A stretch of DNA of 64,000 nt, taken from NCBI GenBank assembly GCA_040880285.1, contig JBBDIT010000075.1:4330-68329 (forward strand), given 5' to 3'. Source of the stretch: JANQJA01 sp040880285. Its GTDB lineage: Bacteria > Pseudomonadota > Gammaproteobacteria > Pseudomonadales > Azotimanducaceae. The translations under genes were made by a program, and so were the position numbers. The notes below the pieces were generated by a model that was given only the letters and a program-made list of their open reading frames with translations, ran no database searches and was not told the origin of the DNA. This document shows positions 17,541 to 26,382 of the stretch, in pieces (the first letter of the stretch is position 1; each line of letters begins with the position of its first letter).

Positions 17541-18932
17541 GTCGTCGGATGTTGCCGTTACCACAGGAATAGCAAAATGAAAGCTTGTGCCGACGCCTGG
17601 TTGCGAATTCAGTTGCAAATCAAGGTCCAGTGCGTCAGCAATGTACTTGACGATCGCGAGGCCGAGGCCGGCACCGGTATTGCCATCATTCGGATTTTCG
17701 AGCCTGATAAATTCCTTGAAAATACGCTCCTGATCATGTTGTTCGATGCCACGGCCCGTATCACTGATTGTAATCTTGAGCAGACCGTCAGTCACTTCTG
17801 CATGGCAGCCAATAGCGCCTTGATCTGTATAACGCAATGCATTATGGAGCAGGTTTCGCAACAGTCGCATGAGCAAATCAGGATCAGTTGATAACATGAC
17901 AGGCTCAATCTTGAGTTGCCAATCTATGCCTTTTTCCCGGCACAGTGGTTCGAACTCATCGTCCAGTATCTGGGCGAGTTCCCGTGATGGTACTTCTCGA
18001 AAACTCAGTTCAAAGACACCACGTTCAAATCGGGACAGATCCATCAGGTCATCAAACAGATGGGTCATTCGGTCGATGCTGCGCCGCTGTTTCTGCAGGA
18101 TGGAATTTGCATGCGTTGGCAATTCCGACATCATGAGGGTGTCAGTCAGCATGCCGAGGGCGTACAGGGGTTGTTTGATATCGTGGCTTGCGGCCGCCAT
18201 GAAGAATGCTTTCGACTCATTGGCAGCACGGGCTTCATCCAGCGCATCCTCGGCAATGACCTTTTGGGACTCGACCTGTTCCAGCAATCGATCCGTTTCA
18301 AAGCGCATGAGCACGCTTTCTCGGAATATTTCACTGCCGCGCCGAACCAGGGCATATGACAAGGCGGTCGCGGCCAGCAGCGCTGTCCCTATCGCCCAGC
18401 CAAATCCTTCCTGCAGCATCCAGAAGATGATGGGCTGGCCGAGAAGCATGGGTGCTGAGATGGCGTAGGTTCGAAAGTCGGAAAACAGATTGACCATGAC
18501 CCCCAGGGAAAAGGTAACAATGATTAGCGTAACGAATAGGGGCAATACCAGAGGTTCACTGGTCGGTGACTGGATGAGCCATATTCCCATACCGATAAGA
18601 GTCTGGTTGGTCACGCTGCTTATTCGCAGCCAGCGATCGGCTCGCACCAGGCCATCGAGTGGCCTCGAGTCGAGGTCTTTGATGACACGCTGGGAGTAGA
18701 GGGTGCGAGCGAGCGTTGTGAAGAATGCAGGAACAACCCAGGCGGCCACCATCAGCAGGGGGACACCTTGCAATAGCAGGAATGGTATAAAAAGGATCGT
18801 CGGCGCAAAGGTACCAAGGGCGGAGATCGGTGCGATGGATGTCCGCGCGCGGACCGACTCAAGAAGTACGATACTGTCTGCTTCAGTGGCCTGTTCTTCT
18901 GTCAGATGGTTGATGAGCCGGCTTGATGTCAC
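17523..18932 (-). CDS. Membrane sensor histidine kinase
   Basis: A 469-residue protein. The N-terminal ~200 residues hold several hydrophobic segments (FAPTILFIPFLLLQGVPLLM, LVLPLFVTLIIVTFSLGVMV), consistent with about six membrane passes and no large periplasmic sensor. A coiled-coil linker (RFETDRLLEQVESQKVIAED) precedes the H-box AAASHDIKQPLYALGML. Kinase motifs: N-box LRNLLHNALRYT, G1 ISDTGRGIEQHD, G2 GAGLGLAIVKYI. It is the natural partner of the convergent response regulator. The signal is unknown; the membrane-embedded input suggests a membrane or lipid-like cue. Confidence 0.85.
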   Translation of the reverse strand: MTSSRLINHLTEEQATEADSIVLLESVRARTSIAPISALGTFAPTILFIPFLLLQGVPLLMVAAWVVPAFFTTLARTLYSQRVIKDLDSRPLDGLVRADRWLRISSVTNQTLIGMGIWLIQSPTSEPLVLPLFVTLIIVTFSLGVMVNLFSDFRTYAISAPMLLGQPIIFWMLQEGFGWAIGTALLAATALSYALVRRGSEIFRESVLMRFETDRLLEQVESQKVIAEDALDEARAANESKAFFMAAASHDIKQPLYALGMLTDTLMMSELPTHANSILQKQRRSIDRMTHLFDDLMDLSRFERGVFELSFREVPSRELAQILDDEFEPLCREKGIDWQLKIEPVMLSTDPDLLMRLLRNLLHNALRYTDQGAIGCHAEVTDGLLKITISDTGRGIEQHDQERIFKEFIRLENPNDGNTGAGLGLAIVKYIADALDLDLQLNSQPGVGTSFHFAIPVVTATSDDSRNQT

Positions 18933-19025
18933 TGCTTGTTTTGATTCGTCAGGCTATGGTCGCTATTTAACCACATGTGTCAAGGCGCAGGGCTATATCA
19001 ATTGCTTTAAATAAAAGGTGCTGCT

Positions 19026-22000
19026 ATGGACCGATTGTCCCAGCCGGTAAATGAACTGCTGAAGGAACAGGAACCCGGCGCGGAAATACTTCGCGCCGAC
19101 CATATCATCGTCGGGTCCGGCTATGGCGGCGCGGTCGCGGCGATGCGCCTCGCGCACACCGACAGATCCGTTGTTGTGCTCGAAAGGGGGCGAGAATTTG
19201 CGCCGGGTGATTTCCCATATGATGAGAGTGAAATACCATCGCACCTTCGAATTGTGCGTGACAACATCAACCCCCAGGGCTATGCAGATGCACTGTTTAA
19301 CCTGCATCTGGGCGAGCAAACCGACGTGCTGGTTGGTAGCGGGCTCGGTGGTACGTCTCTCATCAATGCCAATGTAGCGGAGACGCCACAACCACAGGTG
19401 TTCCAGAAGCCGGAATGGCCGCATGAGTTTCGTAATGACCCGGCGCCACTCATTGATGAATTTCAACGCGTGCGCGAAATCCTGTCTGTGTCGACTCACC
19501 CGCAAAAGGACCTGCCCAAGTACCAGGCGCTCGTGCGATTGACCGGCGCGCTTGATGCGATGAATGGCGTTGATGCCAGCGTGCGCAAGGCCCAGGTGAC
19601 GGTGATGTTTGATGACAAAGCCAACAATGTCGGTGTCAGGCAACGCGCCTGTACCGACTGCGGCAACTGTGTAACCGGGTGCAATGTTGGTGCCAAGGGA
19701 ACGCTGGATCGTAACATATTGCCGCTGGCCAAATCCCGCGGTGCCCGGATCTACACCGGTGTCACGGTGTTGACCTTACGAGAACGTCCGGGCGAGGCAT
19801 ACCGGTGGTTGTTGTGCGTCACGCCGACCACGCCGTTAAAAGGTACCGTACGCAAAAACACCTACTGGATGCTTGCAAAGAGTGTGATTCTTGCAGCCGG
19901 TACGCTAGGCAGCACCGAGATATTGCTCAGATCGCAGGAATTAGAGAAGCTGCCATTATCCAACCGTTTGGGAGAGCGATTCTCTACCAACGGCGATGGC
20001 TTGATTATGAGCTACGGCCAGTCCAGCCCGGTCAATGCGATTGCGTCTGCTGAGCAGCAAGCGCCGGATGTCCCGAATAAGGTTGGCCCGACCATTACCG
20101 GTATTGTCGATGTATCCGTTAGTCAATCGGCCGGCTGTGGCGCCCACCTGACGCTGGAAGAAGCGGCGATACCGGCGGCCGTGTCAAGGCTGTTTATTGA
20201 AGCGCTAACGACCAGTGCACAACTTCAAAGGTTGTCGAATCGAAAACTGCCGAAGTTTATCAAGGCCAACAAGATTGATCCATTGGTCGGTAGCCGGTTA
20301 GCCGCGCAACACAGTCAAGTACTGCTGGTTATGGGTGATGACGGTGCAGCCGGGAACCTGGGCTTGTCAAAAGTGAGCGACGGCGAGGCACTTGAATCAG
20401 TGATACAGATTGACTTTCCCGATGCGCAAAAGAATGCGGCGCTGGCTCAATCTAACAGGCTCATCAAGTCGCAGGACAGATCGGATGGTCTGGACGGTGG
20501 TCAATATGCCCCGAATCCCCTGTGGGAAGTCCTGCCGGAGGCCGCGTCCAGTGTATTGAGCGGAGACTTGCCGAAGGGCCGGGCCATGACCGTGCACCCG
20601 CTGGGTGGATGCGCTATGGGTGATGACGTTAATTCCGGCGTGGTCAATCACGAGGGCCAGGTTTTCAGGCCAGGCGCAGCGTCGGCCACGGCAACCTACG
20701 AAGGCCTTTATGTATTGGACGGGGCAATTATTCCAGCTGCCCTTGAGGTCAACCCATTTTTGACCATTGCTGCACTGGCATGGCGAAATGTGGGTCGCAT
20801 CCTCGTCTCGCGAGATGAGGATGAGTCAACAACAAACCAGGTTGTCGAAGCGTACCGTGATGTAGGCGATCCGCCTTATTCCGCGATTGACGAGCATGCG
20901 GTCGACTTTACGTTGCAGGAACAGCTGGTTGGCCAACTGTCCAGCGTAACTCCCTGGTTTGAAGCGCGGTTGCGACAAGGCATCGTCGCAGCTGGCGTCA
21001 CCGAGCCGGAAAAAGTTGAAGACTACCTTGAATCGGATCTCAAACGACTCGCGCAAGTCGACGGCCTGGTGATGGAAGTTGAGGCCCATCTGGTTGATAC
21101 CGGGCAGTGGCTGGAGTCGCCCGGCCCGGTTGCCGCAACGGCAACGCTCTACGTCAATATGCTAGGTGCCGACGACGTCAGGCGGATGCGTCCTTACGGT
21201 GTCTCACGAACCCACATAGACCACATGGTCCCCTTTGCCAAACTGGAGGGGCGCTTTACCTTGCTCAAAGAGGATCACCACAACTGGTTCAGCGACTTCT
21301 TTGGCGCCATTGGCGCGATCCTGGCGTATCGAAAGCGAAGGACCACTACAAAGGGATTTTGGAGAAGACCATTGCGGGAATGGATGGTCTTTTTCAATAT
21401 CGGTGCCTTGCAAAGTCGGTTGCGACGAATGCAATACGAATTTGAATCAGACGAAGTCAGGATCAGTGGCGAGAAGGTGCTCGGTTACAACCGATCCCTG
21501 GAAAGACTTTGGCCGGCACTGCTATACCTGCCGCTGGAATTCAGGGACAAGAAACATCGCAAGACCACCAGCGCCAGCATGGCTGTGGCGCTGGAGGATC
21601 TGGTTGACTCCGGCTTCCTGCAGCTGGCGAGCCCTGCGAATTTGCCCAGGGCTGCGTTGACGGCAGCTGGTGTTGGTGGCTACTTCGTACGGTCCATTTT
21701 TTCCACCAGCTTTTGGGAATTCGGCGGCATGGATTATCCGCAAACCCGGGTCGCGCAAAAGACATTGCCACGTGCGATCAAACGCGATAACGGTACGCTG
21801 GTGGAGCCGGAGTTCAAGACCATCAACGTACAATTAAGGGCGGGCTCGGAAGCGCACTTTCCGCTCCTGATGTCACGATACCCCAATCCTGCTGCAACCC
21901 GTGGTCCCATTCTTTTACTACACGGTCTCGCGCAAGGCTCGCAGATATTCTGGACCGAGTCGCTGGATACCAACCTTGCGGTTTTCATGTACGAGGCGGG

Positions 22001-24497
22001 ATATGACGTCTGGATGGCGGATTACAGGCTCAGTAACCACGTATTACCGAATATTCATGATCGGGATTGGAGCATGGATGAAATTGCCGCGTTCGATATC
22101 CCTGCTATCATCCATCACGTCCATGATCAGACCGGGCGACCGGTCACGATCTTTGCGCACTGTGTCGGCGCTTGTACGATCGCCATGTCGGTGCTGTCAG
22201 GCAAAACGCCCAGCGACCGCATCAAGGCGGTTGCTGCCAATGCAATCCATCCGTATGTGATCACATCACCGGCCAATCGTGTGCGTGCCAAGCTGGGTAG
22301 TTTTTATCGCGACTGGATTACAACTGACTATTTAAATCCAATACCCGGTCCCGGTGAAGGTGCCTGGCAAAATTTCATGGATCGATTGGCTTTCTCTGCT
22401 GCAAAAGTTCGCGAGCTCGCCCTGGACGACCATCGAAGTTACTGCGACGACGGACTTGCCGAAGGTATCTGTGACCGCATGAGCTTGCTGTACGGGCGTA
22501 TGTGGAATCACAAGAATCTTGACCCGAGAACTCACCAGGCATTCGTGCATCTGTTTGGGCCCGCGCCCGGCAGCGTTTATCGTCACATCTACTACTATTC
22601 CCTGCTTCAGCGAATCGCTGCCAGCAATGGAGAAAACGAGTACCTGCAATTGGAGAAAATTCGGGATAACTGGAACTTCCCGACGCTGTTCCTGCATGGT
22701 GAAGATAGTCGGGTATTCAACCCCTACTCTGCCGAGCGATCTGCCATACGACTCAGGGAGATCAAGCCTGACCTTGCGGTTGCATTCAAGCGAGTGGCCG
22801 ATTACGGCCATATGGATATCGTGTTTGGAAAAAATGCGCACAAGGATGTCTATGGCGATGTGATTTCATTCTTTGACCAGCCCGTGTCGAGCGTCGCGCC
22901 CTTGAAAGCTGGGGAGGTCTTCATCTACCGGCCCAATATTGGACCCATACTACGGGCGGCCTGGGTCCGTGACGGCAAGCTCTACCTGAGGTTCTGGGCA
23001 GAGTTGAAGCGTGGTTTGACGGATTCTGCAGTTGCACTCGCGGTAAAGGGCGATCAGGTAAAAGCAGTGAGTGAAGTTGGTGTCACCGGGTCAGACAAAA
23101 AAACGGGTAATCGATCCGAGGGTAACCTGCCAGTTCGTCATCGCATCCTCGATGTGGAAGTCGAGCGACCTGAAGATGCACTACGTTTGGAACTGTACGG
23201 GCAATTCCAGAGGGACGATGGCGACCCTGCCGGCGTAACAATCAGCTATAGAAGGGAAGCCTGGTACCGGCGTATGTGCCAACAGCTCGACGGTGGCGTG
23301 GATGAAGACCTGGTGTTGCTGGTGGGTTCGTGCAGGTTTCCCGGCACGATAATCGATGGCAACGTATCGGATAGCACGTTCTCGGCGATGCTCGAGCACA
23401 GTAATAGTGCGCACCTGCTATTGCTGGTGGGTGATCAAATCTACGCGGATGCAACCGATGAATTGTTCCAGGTCCGGTCCCTTCGCGCGAAATTCCGCTA
23501 TCGCTATGAACGCGCCTTTAGTACCAGGTACTCGCCAAATTTCGCAAAGCTGGCGACAAAACTCCCGACCCACTTTGCCCTGGATGATCACGAGATAGAA
23601 GACGAATGGTCCGGCGTTCAGGCCGTGCCGTCAGATTCCACCGGGGTTGAAAAAAAGCGCCATGAGTCGATGGAAGCGGTCAGACAGTATGGCGTTAGCA
23701 GCGCGCGGCAGTTCCAGTCTTCCGGCCGGGACCAACTGGCAGTCGGAGCGAACCGGTATCCGTCACCGTTTTACTACGCCCTGGACTGTCCTGGCGAGAC
23801 ACGCTTTCCGCTATTCGTGATGGATACGCGCACAGAAAGGGAATTCAGGACATCCAATAATCCAGCGGACCACCAGCTTATTGGCGATCAACAGTATGAC
23901 TGCCTGATTCAGTGGCTGGAGCAAGCGCCGCAAGATGGGCCCAAATTTATTGTCTCGGGTAGCGTCGTTGCACCCCTGCCGCGCTCTTACGTGGAGAGCG
24001 GCGCGACCTGGCAGTATCTTGATGGTTGGGCAGGCTATCCAGCCACACTGGAACGCCTGATGGCCTATATTGCATCGAAACAAATCCGGCATGTCATCTT
24101 CATCGGCGGCAATGAACACTTTTCGGCAACGGCTAAAATTGAATTGGGCTTTGAGGGCAAAACGACCGATGTGTGGCAAATCATAGGATCGGGCCTGTAT
24201 GCGCCCATGCCGTTTGCCAACTCGAAACCTGGGGACTTCGACTGGGATTTGCCCAGAGAGTATCCGGTTTTGACCCGCAATGATCTCAGCATGGTCTATA
24301 CAGCAAACCTGCTGTCGATTTCAGCTGCGCAGTTTTTGAAGGTGGTGGCGACGTCAAAGCGGGTCATCGTCAATGCCTATAGCGCGCAGGGCCATTTGCC
24401 GCCTGCCGATCAATCGCAGGAACCCGTTGCTTCTGCGACACTGGAGCTTGCCAATGGCGAGCTGGTGCAGACGCTAGTACAATCGGGGAAGATATAA
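19026..24497 (+). CDS. Giant fusion: GMC oxidoreductase + alpha/beta hydrolase + PhoD-like metallophosphatase
   Basis: A single open frame of 1823 residues. Part 1 (about 1-600) is a cholesterol-oxidase-like GMC flavoprotein: FAD loop VGSGYGG (29-35), a Cys cluster CTDCGNCVTGC near 209-219, HPLGGCAMG near 523 and VNPFLTIAALAWRNVGRI. Part 2 (about 940-1290) is an alpha/beta hydrolase (GPILLLHGLAQGSQ, then IFAHCVGACT where Cys replaces the usual Ser; acid in LHGEDSR; His in YGHMDIVFG). Part 3 (about 1430-1790) is PhoD-like: LVGDQIYAD, FALDDHEIEDEW, FIGGNEHFSA. No signal peptide is seen. No frameshift is visible. It precedes a flavin monooxygenase by 17 bases; oxidation of a sterol-like alcohol followed by ester chemistry is inferred. 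Confidence 0.85.
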   Translation: MDRLSQPVNELLKEQEPGAEILRADHIIVGSGYGGAVAAMRLAHTDRSVVVLERGREFAPGDFPYDESEIPSHLRIVRDNINPQGYADALFNLHLGEQTDVLVGSGLGGTSLINANVAETPQPQVFQKPEWPHEFRNDPAPLIDEFQRVREILSVSTHPQKDLPKYQALVRLTGALDAMNGVDASVRKAQVTVMFDDKANNVGVRQRACTDCGNCVTGCNVGAKGTLDRNILPLAKSRGARIYTGVTVLTLRERPGEAYRWLLCVTPTTPLKGTVRKNTYWMLAKSVILAAGTLGSTEILLRSQELEKLPLSNRLGERFSTNGDGLIMSYGQSSPVNAIASAEQQAPDVPNKVGPTITGIVDVSVSQSAGCGAHLTLEEAAIPAAVSRLFIEALTTSAQLQRLSNRKLPKFIKANKIDPLVGSRLAAQHSQVLLVMGDDGAAGNLGLSKVSDGEALESVIQIDFPDAQKNAALAQSNRLIKSQDRSDGLDGGQYAPNPLWEVLPEAASSVLSGDLPKGRAMTVHPLGGCAMGDDVNSGVVNHEGQVFRPGAASATATYEGLYVLDGAIIPAALEVNPFLTIAALAWRNVGRILVSRDEDESTTNQVVEAYRDVGDPPYSAIDEHAVDFTLQEQLVGQLSSVTPWFEARLRQGIVAAGVTEPEKVEDYLESDLKRLAQVDGLVMEVEAHLVDTGQWLESPGPVAATATLYVNMLGADDVRRMRPYGVSRTHIDHMVPFAKLEGRFTLLKEDHHNWFSDFFGAIGAILAYRKRRTTTKGFWRRPLREWMVFFNIGALQSRLRRMQYEFESDEVRISGEKVLGYNRSLERLWPALLYLPLEFRDKKHRKTTSASMAVALEDLVDSGFLQLASPANLPRAALTAAGVGGYFVRSIFSTSFWEFGGMDYPQTRVAQKTLPRAIKRDNGTLVEPEFKTINVQLRAGSEAHFPLLMSRYPNPAATRGPILLLHGLAQGSQIFWTESLDTNLAVFMYEAGYDVWMADYRLSNHVLPNIHDRDWSMDEIAAFDIPAIIHHVHDQTGRPVTIFAHCVGACTIAMSVLSGKTPSDRIKAVAANAIHPYVITSPANRVRAKLGSFYRDWITTDYLNPIPGPGEGAWQNFMDRLAFSAAKVRELALDDHRSYCDDGLAEGICDRMSLLYGRMWNHKNLDPRTHQAFVHLFGPAPGSVYRHIYYYSLLQRIAASNGENEYLQLEKIRDNWNFPTLFLHGEDSRVFNPYSAERSAIRLREIKPDLAVAFKRVADYGHMDIVFGKNAHKDVYGDVISFFDQPVSSVAPLKAGEVFIYRPNIGPILRAAWVRDGKLYLRFWAELKRGLTDSAVALAVKGDQVKAVSEVGVTGSDKKTGNRSEGNLPVRHRILDVEVERPEDALRLELYGQFQRDDGDPAGVTISYRREAWYRRMCQQLDGGVDEDLVLLVGSCRFPGTIIDGNVSDSTFSAMLEHSNSAHLLLLVGDQIYADATDELFQVRSLRAKFRYRYERAFSTRYSPNFAKLATKLPTHFALDDHEIEDEWSGVQAVPSDSTGVEKKRHESMEAVRQYGVSSARQFQSSGRDQLAVGANRYPSPFYYALDCPGETRFPLFVMDTRTEREFRTSNNPADHQLIGDQQYDCLIQWLEQAPQDGPKFIVSGSVVAPLPRSYVESGATWQYLDGWAGYPATLERLMAYIASKQIRHVIFIGGNEHFSATAKIELGFEGKTTDVWQIIGSGLYAPMPFANSKPGDFDWDLPREYPVLTRNDLSMVYTANLLSISAAQFLKVVATSKRVIVNAYSAQGHLPPADQSQEPVASATLELANGELVQTLVQSGKI

Positions 24498-24514
24498 ATT
24501 CCGGGGGTGGTGAG

Positions 24515-26359
24515 TTGAATATTGATCCTGACATCCAGTCGTTGTTTGGTGAGCTTGATTTCGATCCCGATCAACTGAAGACCAGGTACCTGGAAGAACG
24601 CGACAAGCGCATCAGGCCAGAAGGCATCGGCCAGTACATTGAAGTCTCATCAGAATTTTCGCGTTATGTCGACGACCCTTATGTTGAAGCTGGCTTTGAG
24701 CGAGAACCCCGGTTCGACGATGTCGAGGTCGTGATTATTGGCGGCGGCTTTGGTGGCCTCCTGGCCGGGGCGCGCCTTCGCGAGGCCGGTTTTGATGACA
24801 TCCGGGTGATCGAACAGGCTGGCGACTTTGGTGGTACCTGGTATTGGAACCGCTATCCCGGTGCCATGTGTGATGTGGAATCTTACTGCTACCTGCCACT
24901 GCTGGAAGAACTCGGCTACATACCCAAACATAAATATTCCTTTGCGCCGGAAATTTTCGAACACAGCAAGCGCATCGCGCGGCATTACAATTTGTATGAC
25001 AAGGCCTGCCTGCAAACAGGGGTCAGGGAACTACACTGGGATGAAGCCTCTGCTTACTGGACCATTACAACTGATCGCGGCGACCGGATGCGTGCACGCT
25101 ACGTTGCCATGGCCAATGGGCCATTGAGTCGTCCGAAGTTGCCGGGAATTCCCGGTATCAATGAATTTGAAGGCTACACCTTTCACACCAGTCGGTGGGA
25201 TTACAGTTACACCGGCGGCGATTCCCGCGGAAACCTGACGGGTCTTGCCGACAAGCGGGTTGGCATCATCGGTACCGGCGCGACGGCGGTACAGTGTATT
25301 CCCCATCTTGGGGAATGGGCGCGCCAGCTTTATGTATTCCAGCGCACCCCGTCTTCTATTGACTTCAGGAACAATGCGCCAACAGATCCGGAATGGGTCA
25401 AAACCCTTGAGCCTGGTTGGCAGCAGCGGCGTATGGATAACTTCAATACGCTGGTCAGTGGTGGTGACCAGGACGAAGACCTGGTGAGTGATGGCTGGAC
25501 CGATATTTTTCGAAACTTGACGGCGATCGCAGCGAAACAGGCATCGAAGCAACTCGGACGCAGGTTGACCAGCACCGAGCGTGCCCAACTGATGGAGCTG
25601 TCTGACTACAAAAAAATGAACCAGATCCGCCGCCGTGCTGAAGAGATCGTACAGGATCCGTCGACGGCCGAGGCCCTTAAGCCCTGGTATCGCCAGTTCT
25701 GTAAACGACCCTGTTTCCACGATGAATACCTGGATACCTACAACAGACCCAATGTTCAACTGGTAGATACGCATGGCAAGGGCGTTGAGTGCCTCACAAA
25801 AAATGGGGTCGTGGTTGACGGTAAGGAATACGCGGTCGATTGCCTGATCTTTGCCACCGGCTTTGAAGTGGGCACATCCTACACTCGACGTGCCGGCTAT
25901 GACATTGTCGGTCGTGATGGCAGGACCATCAGCGATCATTGGGCAAACGGGCTGCGTACCTTGCACGGTTTACAGAGCCACGGGTTTCCCAACTGCTTTT
26001 TTATGGGGTTCACGCAAACCGCGGTCACCGTCAATGTACCTCATACCCTGAACGAACAGGCCAAACATATTGCCTATATCCTGTCGGAAGTGAAAAAGCG
26101 CCAGGGCAAGTCGGTCGAACCCACAGCGCAAGCGGAACAGGCCTATGTGGATGAAATTCGAAGTCTGGCGCGGATGGGCGAACGCTTTTATCGTGAATGC
26201 ACGCCCGGCTATTACAATAGCGAAGGCGCCGCCGGCAACAAGCAAGGTTTCTTTTCTGACATGTACGGCGCCGGGCCGATCCGTTTCTACCAGATGCTCG
26301 ATGAGTGGCGCCAGCAGGGCAATCTTGCGGGCCTTGAGATCAGCTGCCCATCGGATTGA
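24515..26359 (+). CDS. Flavin-dependent (Baeyer-Villiger-type) monooxygenase
   Basis: A 614-residue protein from TTG 24515, preceded by a G-rich site (GGGGGTGGTGAG). FAD loop VVIIGGGFGGLLAGARL near residue 73, the typical GGTWYWNRYPGAMCDVESY, the Baeyer-Villiger fingerprint FEGYTFHTSRWDY near residue 218 and the NADPH loop VGIIGTGATAVQCIP near 250 are all present. It should insert oxygen next to a ketone, turning cyclic or steroid ketones into esters or lactones. An N-terminal extension of about 65 residues precedes the first Rossmann fold, as in some cyclopentadecanone and steroid monooxygenases. The ester product could be taken by the hydrolases encoded nearby. Confidence 0.85.
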   Translation: MNIDPDIQSLFGELDFDPDQLKTRYLEERDKRIRPEGIGQYIEVSSEFSRYVDDPYVEAGFEREPRFDDVEVVIIGGGFGGLLAGARLREAGFDDIRVIEQAGDFGGTWYWNRYPGAMCDVESYCYLPLLEELGYIPKHKYSFAPEIFEHSKRIARHYNLYDKACLQTGVRELHWDEASAYWTITTDRGDRMRARYVAMANGPLSRPKLPGIPGINEFEGYTFHTSRWDYSYTGGDSRGNLTGLADKRVGIIGTGATAVQCIPHLGEWARQLYVFQRTPSSIDFRNNAPTDPEWVKTLEPGWQQRRMDNFNTLVSGGDQDEDLVSDGWTDIFRNLTAIAAKQASKQLGRRLTSTERAQLMELSDYKKMNQIRRRAEEIVQDPSTAEALKPWYRQFCKRPCFHDEYLDTYNRPNVQLVDTHGKGVECLTKNGVVVDGKEYAVDCLIFATGFEVGTSYTRRAGYDIVGRDGRTISDHWANGLRTLHGLQSHGFPNCFFMGFTQTAVTVNVPHTLNEQAKHIAYILSEVKKRQGKSVEPTAQAEQAYVDEIRSLARMGERFYRECTPGYYNSEGAAGNKQGFFSDMYGAGPIRFYQMLDEWRQQGNLAGLEISCPSD

Positions 26360-26382
26360 TCCGTTCCACGCGGGGCAAAGGC

